A stretch of DNA of 64,000 bases from Amylostereum areolatum (Eukaryota; Basidiomycota; Agaricomycetes; Russulales; Stereaceae): contig SAXG01000083.1 of NCBI GenBank assembly GCA_012932865.1, forward strand, positions 116,137 to 180,136. The letters run 5' to 3'. The notes beneath the pieces were generated by a model, which saw nothing but the letters and a program-made list of their open reading frames with translations, made no database searches and had not been told where the DNA came from. How positions within the stretch are numbered: position 1 is the first letter of the stretch; every line of letters starts with the position of its first letter. Of the stretch, positions 35,301 to 45,872 are shown in pieces. The translations under genes and the position numbers were made by a program.

Positions 35301-35788
35301 GCATGCAGGAGGACGAGGTGAGTACCAACCCGCACGTTCCCTCGACCATGGGCCACCGCGACCCTGACGCGTCCTTCTCCGCATCTCAGGTCTTTGACAT
35401 GGAGCGGTGCACCAAGGACCTGTGCGGCCTGGACCCCCTCCCTCGTTCGACCCCCACCCCACCACCTCCCCCTCATCCCCCCTTCAACATCCCCATCGGC
35501 AATGACCAGTCGCCCGTCACTTTGACGGCCAGCTTCCCTTTGATATCCACGCCCCTCCATCGGTTCGTTGTGCCCCAGCCAGCCGCTCCCCCTCACCCCT
35601 ATAACCTGTTGTCCGGGTTGCTCACCACGCTGAGCATGTACATCCAGTCAATCTCGTTCGCGAGTACCGTGACCCACGCCAGCCCCAGCAGCCCATCTCC
35701 GACGCTATTGCGATCTCCCACCGCTCCACCTCCCACCGCTCCACCTCCTACCACTCCACCTCCCACCATGGCTGATGACGAAGAGTGA
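32345..35788 (+). CDS. Pro-rich protein with cysteine cluster
   Basis: A multi-exon reading begins at ATG 32345 (exon to 32491; next from 32548). It continues with a Pro-rich block (residues with SPSPSPAPP, PPPRPQPVK), a basic segment, then a Cys cluster spaced as C-x2-C-x4-C-x7-C-x2-C-x6-C (33800-33890: VACFRCGVPC, SCFTCFKLHKPC). Next come a Lys/Gly tract (KGKGKADRKGKGKA), an acidic run and a C-terminal part with a likely coiled coil (LIEELKAATSAVRDLEPRL). The Cys cluster looks like a small zinc-binding module. At about 33310-33350 and 34100-34130 the frame changes without a clean intron, so the gene is either mis-spliced in my model or broken. It may be cargo of a mobile element in the following island. 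Confidence 0.5.
35720..35770 (+). repeat. Short Pro/Thr-coding tandem repeat
   Basis: Three to four copies of a 15-bp unit (CACCGCTCCACCTCC and variants) near the end of the preceding gene. Confidence 0.8.
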
Positions 35789-36691
35789 GAGGACCCGTTC
35801 GTCCTCTGCCCGGACTCACCTCTCACTCCCCGCCCCCGTTCTCCCTCCTCCGCTCAGAGTCAGCCGGTGGCGGGTCCCAGTCGGTGCACGCAAAACTCCC
35901 GCCCTCCTCGGCTGACAGATTGCTGAAGCTGCCAACAGGATAAGGACGACGAGGCTGCAAAGAAGATGGGGTAGTGGTGGCATGGACTTGTATGTACATT
36001 TGCGCAGTTTTGTTTGGACACGTACGTTTGGACACGTACATTTAGCCTTGTACGTTTTGTGTCGTATGTTTTGACTTGTACATTTTGCCGTGTATGCTTT
36101 GACACAGGTTTTCTGGTTTTACTTGCTTCTCTTAGGGTTTGAATTTGTACGTTTTCCTTAGGTCTCTTTCTTGATGTACTTATACCTTTGACACAATTGA
36201 TGTATACATATCTTGTGACTGGTGTGAATGGAAAGTCGGACCGTGGCATGTTGGACGGATGTTTAGAGTGAAACAGAAGGGGGCTGAGCTAGCCTCCTAC
36301 TACCCAGTAATAGATACACGGTTTTACATCAGCTCTAATCATACTCCAACAGGTCTTCGCAGACACCGAAACAGATCCTGGATGAAACAAGCTCACAAGG
36401 GCCAACACAATCACTCTCCAGGGGCGTGTGCATAATCCGTGGGCCAACGGCGAAAGCCAACCCTTGGGAGACACCCCCGGATATATGGAGATGACACCGC
36501 TCCCGGGGGTCATGCGCCCCCGGATCAATTGCCCTAGACTTGTTTCCCAGTTAGAAGTGGGTAGACAATTAGGTGATTTATTTCTTTAAAAAATGTAAGG
36601 TAAATTGAGTAATGTAACAAATGAAAACCCACTATGGCGAAAGGTATTTCAAAGGATGGTAAAGTACGCAGAATAGTCTACAATTACCCCG
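35789..36691. other. No supported gene; TGTACGTTT-like repeats
   Basis: Between 35990 and 36180 are several diverged copies of a motif like ttgtacgttttg, ttggacacgtacgttt and tgtatgctttgac. Otherwise no coding sign. Confidence 0.5.
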
Positions 36692-39600
36692 TCAAAGCTT
36701 GTCCCACCTTCTCCGTTTGCCTGCCTTTGAACAAGTGGTGACACCCTCTGTGGTTGATCTGGTGCCTATCTTGGTAGGAGATCCTGTTGCCACCTGTTGG
36801 GCGGGGGCTTTCTTTCCTTGGGGAGGCCCAGTAGGGTTCATCTTGGGGGCTGCAACCTTCTTCCGTTTCTTCGGTGGGCCAGTACGCACAGGGGCGGCTT
36901 TCCGTTTACCAGGGCACACCACTGGGCCAGGGACCTCGTCCACTATGCCCTCATTCACTCCCTCTGGTCCTGCATCCCATAGCCCCCCCTCATCCTCATC
37001 CCCGTCAGATTCCACAACGTCAGCTCACGCCTGCTGTATAAGTCCCAATTGCTTCTGGGCGGGAGAAGGAGCGGTAGGTGGCGGAGCTCTTGCAGCATGT
37101 TCTCCAAGGGGGGTTCTTCCTCGTCCGCATCAGGGTCTTCCTCCATTTCCGCCAGTTCAGCTTTCGTGAAACCTGCTGTGTCCTCCGGGGAGCTGGCCGT
37201 CCCACCTTTCCTGCCACTGCCCTTCCGCCGATTGACAGTGAATTGGGTGGACAACGTGGCCTATCCGACAAAGTATTGCCCTGTTTTGGATCCACCTTCG
37301 ACTGGAGCTTTGGCCGCAAGCACAATCTGGGCCAAGGACATGGATGGTGGGGGGGGTATGCTTGGTACCTGCAGTGCAGTACATGCAGATGTTCCTGGTT
37401 GGGTGCGTTGTTTCCTGGGGATGACTGGTTTGGGGGCGGATGGTGCGGGAAGTGGAAGCTGGAGTGGTGGCGCCCTCTGTATAGGAGCTTGGGGCGGAGG
37501 AGGGAGGGATGGGGACAACACTCGTGGAGATGGACGGGGGCGTTTAGCTCATTTTTCCATTGCACGACACCCGGGTTGTGGCTCAAGGGAAGGATGTGCC
37601 TTGAGAATGTCGGAGACTAGGCACCTCCATCCATCATCGAGCTTGCCAAGGACTTCCACCGCACTGGGGAATGCCCTCCAAAGACATGAGTCATCTATAG
37701 TTGACCTTGTTAAGTCGCTCCATGTCAACTCCAGTTTGGCTTGATTAACGACAAGTAAACAGTCCCGAGCAGCTGCCCCCGAGCGAAGCAGATACTCCAC
37801 GACAAGCTCTACACCGCTGAAGGTTCCCCCCGGAGCCCAGCTAGCCTGAGTGGACTCGTCGATGAGCATCCGAACGGTGTTGGCCTTCCTGTGGGTATCG
37901 GGAGGTAGTCCAGCCTGTCCTATACTCCCAGTATCAAAATCTCCCGGACGCAGAGCAAGGCGATGCTTCATGTAAAGGTCAATCTCCACTTTTGTAGACT
38001 GGAAGATGTCCGTCAGACGCGCGACTAGAGATGATAAGGCGGAAGAAACGCACCTCAACCTGCATGATCAACTTGACCGCCCGGTGAAAGTTGGGGGCAT
38101 CGTGCAACCAAAGGAGGTACTCCTCCTCAGTACCTGGACACCCCATGGGACCAACTCCTGGCCACGCCCACAGTTGCAGGCATTTGGTCAGGAACTTTAG
38201 ACAGATATCCCATTCCTCTTCAATCCAGCGAAAATCGGGATCGTCCATGACATGGCCTGCTTTCATAATAGCCCGGACCCAGTGTGCGCTCTGCATGGTG
38301 ACCGTGGGGTTGTGTCCAAGGGTTTGATGTGCCCGAAGGTCGTGGTGGTAAATCACCGTGACACGCAGAAACACGTGGAGATGTGCGAAACCTGCATACC
38401 CAAGGCCGTCCAGATAAGGGCGCTGCGCAACCCACCGACGCAACTGGGCAATAGCCTTAATCTTCTGATAACCTTCTTCAATCCATGGGTATTGGAAGTC
38501 GTCGGGGACCCACAAGGCAAAGTCCTCGCCGACGGGACAGTCATTGTCAGACTTCCTTGCCTACTCGACACCATGGTGAGAAATACGCCGCAAAGATCGT
38601 ACACGATACTCACCGGCATCTTAAACACCACCTCCACAAGGTCCATGAGGGTCTGGTTACCGCCGGAGACCCGATTCCGCCACGCTCTGTATCCTGGTCC
38701 TGACTCATCTTGTATCCACGAGCCAGGCCAGCTGCTTGACAAGGAAAAGTCTCCAGAGGAGTCGTCGTCATCGGCAGATGTCGTCATATTTGCGGTGTCA
38801 AGCGATGCAATGACAGGTCTGGGGAGGTTGTCGTGGGCCTCTTCATCAGAATCTTCTCCATTGGCAGCCCTATTTTCAACGTAGTCCTCGTCGTCGAATG
38901 CCGTGGACACTGCTGGGCTCTCTACTCGCTGTGTCCGTCCAGTCCCCTCCAAATGTTGGGCCTTCTTTGGTGGTCCTACCTTGGGATGTACAGGACCTTC
39001 AGTCCGTGGTAGGAGCATGGTGCAAACATTGACGAAGCTCGACAATGGGAGGGGGGAGGGTCAGGTGCACCTATATTGGTATGAGGAGGGGCAGGATGTG
39101 CTCCGGCAGTCGTAGCTGGCTGGCCCCCGGGAAGGGGTAGATCCACCTGGGGTGCAGGTGGTTTAGGTGTCTTGATAGGATGGGTATTGACGTGGCTGCC
39201 GTGAGGATGCCAGTAGCGACGATTGAGCGCAACAGGCTTGCGGGGCTCGTCGTGCTGCTTTCCTTGGTATTAGCAACATGCGTAAGGGGTCTGCGGTTCT
39301 TGTCCAATGCAGGCAAAGCACGCTGGAGACTGTCTCAGGACATCTTTTCAGGATCCTTGATAGTGTCGTAGACCTTCTCACCGTTTACAAGGAGAAAAGG
39401 CCTAAAATCCTCCGGGACAAAGATCTCCAGGGCTCCTTCCATGTTGGTCCACCCCATCCGCATTGACCCATGAGGAGATATCGACCCTGAATGAGCAATA
39501 ATGAGTACAAACCCCATCTGTACAGAATTCATAAACATATGATACACCAGTGTCCACATTCAATGTACGTATGTTGTGACTTCATCCTGAGACATGTCCT

Positions 39601-40949
39601 TCCAGGCATTCCGGTCTTCGAACACCAGTTGGCCCTTCTTGCCTAGCCAGATTCCGCTGGTCGTGATGTGCTCACAATGTTGGATTTTATCCGCAGGTTG
39701 TGGTAGGGCACCTTCAATTATACCTTTCTTCACTGAACTCCAAGGGCAGAAACATTCCATGCGAGGAACCCGAAGGAAAGGACACACCAAGGTATAGCAT
39801 GACATGGGCATTAAATGTGTCGCCCGCCTCCTGGAGAAGTGCTTCTCCCTTGGGCGTGTCGTTGAAGTTTTCGTCCAATAACCCCATTTCCTGGTGAAAC
39901 TCAGTGGCTGCCCGCCGTGGTGAGTAAAGGGTGACACGTGTAGGAGCAATTGTAAGACGTACATCTGTCCCTTGATTTCTCCCAGATCATCCACCTCTGC
40001 TGTGATGGTCAGGGTGTACGTGTTGAGATCCCGGGCGTTATTCGCGGCCAACACTTTGCACTGGGGCTTGAGACGCTTCTTGGCCTTCCTGGAATGAAAG
40101 TCAGCCAGCTGAAGATAGTGCTCGTGGTCGTCATTACTCACTTTGCTTTCATAGCTGGGGGCGCCCCGACTGCATTCCACTCCTCAGCCGTCTGCTCCAG
40201 AACCTTTCTGTCCGCGGCAGACAGCTGCTGGACGCCGAGAGTCGTCGCTCGCTGTGTAGAAGACCGCCTTGGGCATCTTCGGATTTGGGTCCTCGCCATC
40301 TCCATCCGTCGAGGTCGGGTTGTCGATACACCACTGGACGAGCGTCTGTTGGTACTCCGGATACAGCTCCGCCCATACAGGATCTTGCTGTCCACGCAGA
40401 CCCACGGCTCCACTTCACGGCCGCACACGACGTATTCTTCTGGCCCTTCATCGCAAACCATGTCATGAGAGTCTATGGATGGTAAAGGGGAAGAAGCGTC
40501 CACAGTCAGCATTGTGAGTGGAGAGTATGTAAGACATTGAGTCTACATACCTTCTTCACCTTGTGATACTCCGGGTCGTCCGTCTTCGTTGGTACGTCTC
40601 CCTGAATGTCAAACTCCAGGTGTGTCAGCTTCCAGATTGCCTTCATCTCCTCGTTGAACCATGTGGGACAGTCAGCCTGAACAGTGCTGATAAACTTGTC
40701 TAGGTCTTCCTCCATGGCGACGAACTGTTCAGCGGTGAGAAGGGGCAGTGGAGGAACTGGGGCGGGGGGGAAGGGGACCGCGACATTGTTGCAGAGAACC
40801 GGGAACGGTCGGCGAGGGAAAGAACGGCGTGGATGGTGAGTGCAGCCGGAAAAGCACCGGAGGTAGTCGAGTATGAGCCAAGGGGTGACTGTGGATGAAG
40901 CGACAAGAGATTGCGCAGTGGAAGTCAAGTCATGCAGGTCTCCAATCAA
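36692..40949 (-). pseudogene. Large hypothetical protein of the accessory island, frameshifted
   Basis: Protein-like sequence runs on the minus strand from about 40949 (an ATG at 40715) to 36692. An early exon ends at 40551 with a good donor. Later parts include REVEPWVCVDSKILYG, ELYPEYQQTLVQWCIDNPT, AEEWNAVGAPPA, LADFHSRKAKKR and a late basic tail (GPPKKRKKVAAPK). The two neighbouring blocks near 40375 lie in different frames with no room for an intron, and further frame changes occur near 37015. The pattern of an acidic N terminus followed by a WxxYxxxLxxWxxxNP-type block recalls proteins repeatedly met in agaricomycete transposon islands (from memory, unverified). Function unknown. It is probably inactive here. 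Confidence 0.5.
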
Positions 40950-41629
40950 CTTGGACTCCCAAATTTCGAACCTAGGGGCCCATACCCTGGTACTTGGTTG
41001 TGTAGATCTGCCCCCCAGATGTTTCGGGGGCGAAATGGGCCCGGTTGCAAGTTGTATGGCCCCATCTGTGATCGCAAATTGCCAACCGATGTCGCGGACA
41101 TAGTTACCAATGGAAAGGACAAGCTGGTGGCCTAGAAGCGTCCGGTCGACAACCAGTGGGGCTGTCCGTCAGTGCAAGATGTGATTAGCTCCAATCCACT
41201 TGCCCGCTGCGGCGCCTCTGGCCGTGTGCCCCCGGAGACTGGGCCGTTGATCCGATGGGAGGCACCGGACCACGATAGGCTGAGATCTATGGCGGCATGA
41301 TCGAAAGCAGGCCTGCTTTGTCAAGTCCTAACCTAGATTTGAGTTGATCTCTTGACATCGGCCACTGACCACATCGACAATATGAACAATGGTCGTAAAA
41401 GGTGTAACAATCATAGAGATCGTCCCAAGTAATCCATTGTGATGCTACAGGCATTGCTTGGGTAAGCACAATGCAGGTTGATGTATTGATCACCACTGTT
41501 GACAAATTTGAGAGCACTTTCGTTTACAACACCCTTCGTTGTCCGTCCTCAGTCTCCTGTACCATCCACCCTCATTTGCTCTCCTCCCACGCCTCACCAG
41601 GGTCTCCTCCACAAATCCGGGTCATCCCC
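40950..41629. other. Intergenic, between divergent island genes
   Basis: No gene seen. The minus-strand hypothetical and the TET/JBP-like gene point away from each other, so promoters of both may be here. Confidence 0.5.
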
Positions 41630-42949
41630 ATGGCGGTCTCTGACTCTCCCCTGGACGATGTGCCACCGCACTGGGCACTTCGGAACCTCGATGATGCCAC
41701 AGCATATGGACATTTACTCCTGGGGCACGCTCGTCAAAGACGTGCGGGGATTGTCGTGTCAGAGCCCACAGATGTATTCCCCTCCCTGTCCCCGGTGGTG
41801 AAGGCCGACCTAGCATTGGCCGCGATGGTCATTGCGAGTGCATTAGAGAATCGAGGTGCGTCCTCGGTAGTTGATCTATTCGGTCTCTGAGCGATCTCAC
41901 TGTTCTTCAAGTCGTGTTATTCTGGTCAATGTCAGACTATGCGGACACGTGCGGCTCACCCAGCGGGGACAACATGGTGTTCAAAGCTGACCTGCGAGTG
42001 TGCTTTCTACCACCGGAGATGGATTGTGCAGTAGCGGACCCGATCTCTATATGGGACAGCGAGGGGAATATCGTCGGATGGTTCTTGCCCGGTATACTGA
42101 CCGAACGGCGACAGGTACGTCTTGGTCTGTTCTTCGTAGTGGAACACGACTTACTGATACTAGTAGGACTTTCTCTCGGAGACCGTCTGAATGAGCAACG
42201 CCATGGACAACTGCATGCCTCACGACATCATCCTTTCACTCGCCAGGTGGAGGCAAAGCCGCCATCTCTTTCGCGAGGAGGAGGACTGCCTCACAATTGG
42301 GCCAGGCTGCATGACACTCAGCCCTGGATGGATGGCTACTGGTCATTGGAAGGTGCGTAGTATCTGGCCACGGGTTGATCCATTACTGACCTGCTAGATT
42401 GTCAATGTCTCTTTGCAGGACCAGGACAAGGGCATCAGTCCGTCAAAAACGATGCAGACATTTCCTACCACTCACTTGTGGTTAAGGAAAGTCCATGAGC
42501 ATGCAATGGTCGCCAGTGCAATCTTGGCAATGGTGCACCCGGAGATGGCGCACCTTTGCCGCCAGGCTCTCATTGAGATGTGTACGACCAACGAACTCGA
42601 CAAGTTGCTCCAGATCTGGGGGTTTTACACACCGATCGTTTCCGTCATTGCGAACCGGGAGTCTCTGATCCATTGCCACACCCATAGCTCGCACCGTTGT
42701 TTGTATGACATGCTGGTTTCATGCGGCGGATGCGCGTGGGCTGTCCTCAAACTACCTACGTTCAGATTACGGTGTCAATACATCCCAGGCTCGATGTCCT
42801 TCTTCTCCGGTGTTGTCGTTGCCCACGGGGTGTCGCGCACTGAAGAAGATCGACTGTCCATCGCCGGGTACATGAAGCTCGAATTGCTTGACCACCTCAG
42901 AATTTCTCGTCCAACCTCTTATGTTACCATCGACCTCCTCGCGTCTTAA
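41630..42949 (+). pseudogene. TET/JBP-like 2-oxoglutarate dioxygenase, probably inactive
   Basis: Exons 41630-41855, 41912-42114, 42167-42352 and 42419-42949 give about 381 aa. The last exon has the C-terminal core of the fungal TET/JBP family, which oxidises 5-methylcytosine or thymine. VSVIANRE is followed by the expected metal-motif site, then YDMLVSCGG, YIPGSMSFFSGVVVAHGVS (distal His, 42824-42826) and an Arg three residues into DRLSIAGYM (42851-42853), the 2-oxoglutarate contact. At the HxD position the sequence reads His-Cys-His (42671-42679), so the metal-binding Asp is missing. An in-frame TGA (42188-42190) also lies early in exon 3. The gene is 1 kb upstream of a KDZ transposase, an association known for this family in basidiomycetes. 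The family call rests on motif order and context. Confidence 0.62.
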
Positions 42950-43629
42950 TTGGCCTTTCTCCCTGTAACCGATGAGGTATATTGCTGGTACACATCTCCC
43001 ATCCTCCTCCCGCCCGCTACCATACGATACTGCTACACCCCCTACGCTGTTACAATCTGAGGCCTAATCTAGCCTTTCCTAGTTCCCTGTACCCTCCTCC
43101 CTTTCACCAGCAGCAGCCCTGTTCAGATTGTCAGTGAAAATGAAAACTGACTGGGGGTATAAACACACAATGTCACATGGGCTGCATGACGGGGAGGGAG
43201 ACCCATGTCGTGCAAGAAATTGCTGTTCAGTCTCCAGACCCGTGGAGATAACAACGACAGGTTGATGGCTTGAAAGGTGGTACAGGCGGTGCGGCGGCGG
43301 GTGGTATACTGACGAGTGACATGTTGCCATGCAGTTTCGCACATCTCCCCGTCGTTGATAGGAGTTCTACCGGGGATAAGTTTCAGAACGAGCAAAAACA
43401 ACGTGTCACGCACCGCACGGATGCCCATCGGGTATGCTCACACATATGAATGAGCATGATTGTCGATCGGATGGAGGGAATCCTCTCCAAGAGAGAGGCG
43501 AAGCTGCTGCCAGCATGTCGTGAATGATACCGTTTCGGGCATCCCGGACATCTCGGGGACCTCGGGGATATTATCCCAATTCATTTTCTTTTCTTCCTTT
43601 ATCTGACACCTTATCGTTTAGTCATACTC
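42950..43629. other. Intergenic
   Basis: Nothing coding seen. The short repeat cggggacctcggggat lies at about 43550. Confidence 0.5.
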
Positions 43630-43635
43630 CGCTGC

Positions 43636-43790
43636 TCCGCTCCAGACTTGGCTCATCTTTATTGTCTTGCTTACTGATCCCACTGCGCATTACATCATAG
43701 TACTGCGCATGACATCATATCGCTCCGGACCCGGCTCATCCTTATTATCTCGCTTACTGATCTTGCTGCGCATGTATTTATACTTAGCTT
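43636..43790. repeat. Direct repeats in the KDZ upstream region
   Basis: Two to three diverged copies of a roughly 70-90-bp unit containing GGCTCATC, TTATT, TCGCTTACTGATC and CTGCGCAT(T/G)ACATCATA. Confidence 0.65.
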
Positions 43791-43841
43791 TGCTTACTGA
43801 CCGCTGTGTGTCGTGGCTTACTAAGTGACTCCGCCTCGTAG

Positions 43842-43849
43842 TATATAAA
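43842..43849 (+). promoter_or_regulatory. TATA box of the KDZ transposase
   Basis: TATATAAA lies 96 bp before the ATG at 43938; spacing and the pyrimidine-rich leader suit a core promoter. Confidence 0.55.
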
Positions 43850-43937
43850 GGCTCCATTCCTCCTGTACATATTTCTCATCTCGACCTGGTCAATACTACC
43901 AACCTTATCCTTCATCGTCCCTCTTCGCTTGTGTCAC

Positions 43938-45740
43938 ATGTCATCACCTAGTGCTCGTCCGGCCCTCAGAACAGCCATCGATGTCGAGGGTGCAAGGTGG
44001 CTTCAGCAGCCTGGCGGTGTCTGGAATGCCTATCCGGATGTGACATGTGCGAGCCCTGCTTCCGCGCTGCACACCAGTACCTCCTCTTCCATCGTGTAGA
44101 GCAGTGGTCTCCCCGAGGGTTCTATGCTCCTTCCTGGTTGCGGAATGCAGGGCTCGTGGTTAAGCTCGGCCATGGGGGCGACTTCTTCCCCTTCTACCCA
44201 GTAGTTCCCGGCCATCGCACAGGCAAAGAATCCATGCAGTTTGGAACCTCCAACCAATCATCTAGGGCAACATCTCCCACTCTAAGGACTCATTCCCGGT
44301 GGTCATCCCGTTCGTCTTTTGCTTCCAACGATGATATCATTCCTCAGGATGCATGGGACGTCCCGGCGACTTCCAGCCCGACCTCTTCCTCCTTTTCGGA
44401 CGGCGCTAGCAACTACACAAATGGTGCTCCTGCTCCACATGCATCCACATCACGACCTTGATCTCTGTCTCTTTCTCCTCTCCAGGCCGGCCAAGGAGGG
44501 AGGGGGAGCCCCACGGGCGACGTCCACGACATCCTGAGACAGCGACAATGTTACACTGGTGGAAGAGGACCAGGCCGCAGATCGCAAGAACATGACGGAA
44601 GAGCCGGAGAACACGTATGTCCACGGAGCTCCCAACCGCACTGGAGCCCGAGATGAGCAAAATAACAAGATATATGTCATTGTCGAATGCAACGGTATTC
44701 ACGAAGTCGGGATGCAATTCTGCCACTGACCTGGGGCCCTATCTCATGACCTGCAACTCCTGGACCTCCATCTCTTCCCTGCGACTCAGAACATCCCAAG
44801 CACCGCGTTCACGTTCAACTTGATGGAAGACACTATATTGGAAAACCTGGAATGCAAGACTGTTGGCAATGCCTATATGCACAAGCTTCAACGGCTGACA
44901 AACCCCCGGGATCTAGATTCAGTCGCAGTATGTTGTAGATCCCGCTTCAGGTCGTGGGACTAACTTATCTTTTCTATGCAGTCGCGCTACAAGGAACTGC
45001 TTCGGATCACCAGGCAGTGGCGTCTCTTGCAAAACTTGATCACCTTCGGCTATGCTCACCCAGGAATTCTGAAGACACTGGGCCCATGGGAATCAGCATG
45101 GTTCTGCATTGCCTGTCCCCAAGACAGTTTCAACATCCCTGCTGATTGGAAAACCCACAAGGATTTGTACATTTGACTCGAGTACACATTGATCCTTAGT
45201 GACGTCTCCTTCAGGTGGAAATATGTCCGAACCATCGGGATCAATGCCAACTTCCATGCCCAACATGTTGCATCGTTGACTTTGGGGCAAGATGAATACA
45301 TATCCACGGGATCAGGATTCATAGTAACCCCCGGCCCTTTCAACGACTATCTAAAGAGGGCTGGTGCATACGACAAACCAGAGGTGAGCTTGAACGATTC
45401 CAGGGGTGCGCACGCCTAACTTGAATCTAGGCAAACCTCCCGAAATGTCACTCCCACCATGCGGCGAGCAATCAAAACCTTGACCGGATGAACTTGGATG
45501 TTACGGGCATCGTCTCTGTCTGCTGCGCCTGCCACGGGTGTTGGTACCCACATTTCTGTGCAGACCTCCAAAAAGGAGAACAGTATGTGGGCGTCTGCAC
45601 CCCCGGGCCCCTGCTTTCTAACCATAGATGTTGGCAGGCATATCAATGTCGACTACGTTGTGAACCAGGCTCTGACCTACAAGATAGACAATATAGAGCG
45701 CGTTCTCATGCTGTACGACATCATGTGTCAATACGATTAA
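43938..45740 (+). pseudogene. KDZ transposase with CxC-type finger, truncated
   Basis: After a short lead exon, sequence of the CxC2-KDZ type appears: WRCLECLSGCDMCEPCF with AHQYLLFHRVEQW, LGHGGDFFP, then VIVECNGIHEVGMQFC and DLQLLDLHLFPAT, NLECKTV. Exons follow with YKELLRITRQWRLL, FCIACPQDSFNIP, GINANFHAQH, GIVSVCCACHGCW, DLQKGEQ and LYDIMCQYD. Introns at 44936-44980, 45167-45213, 45382-45430 and 45582-45638 (approximate) keep the frame. A TGA interrupts at 44727-44729. The first acidic site of the family (DANF or DGNF) is Asn here, and the usual CARHG motif reads CACHG. The frame ends at 45738-45740, where about half of the protein, including later catalytic parts, is missing. KDZ enzymes are DDE transposases of fungal DNA transposons; this copy is dead. 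Confidence 0.82.
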
Positions 45741-45872
45741 GCAGTGTGAGAGGCATAAAGGACGTGACAGTAGCAGTCATGAATAGGCAGAATATATGGT
45801 AAGTTGAGAAGAGATAAGAGCAAGGTGGCATGTAGATATTTGGGAGGAAGCAGGGATATCATAGAAACAGAC

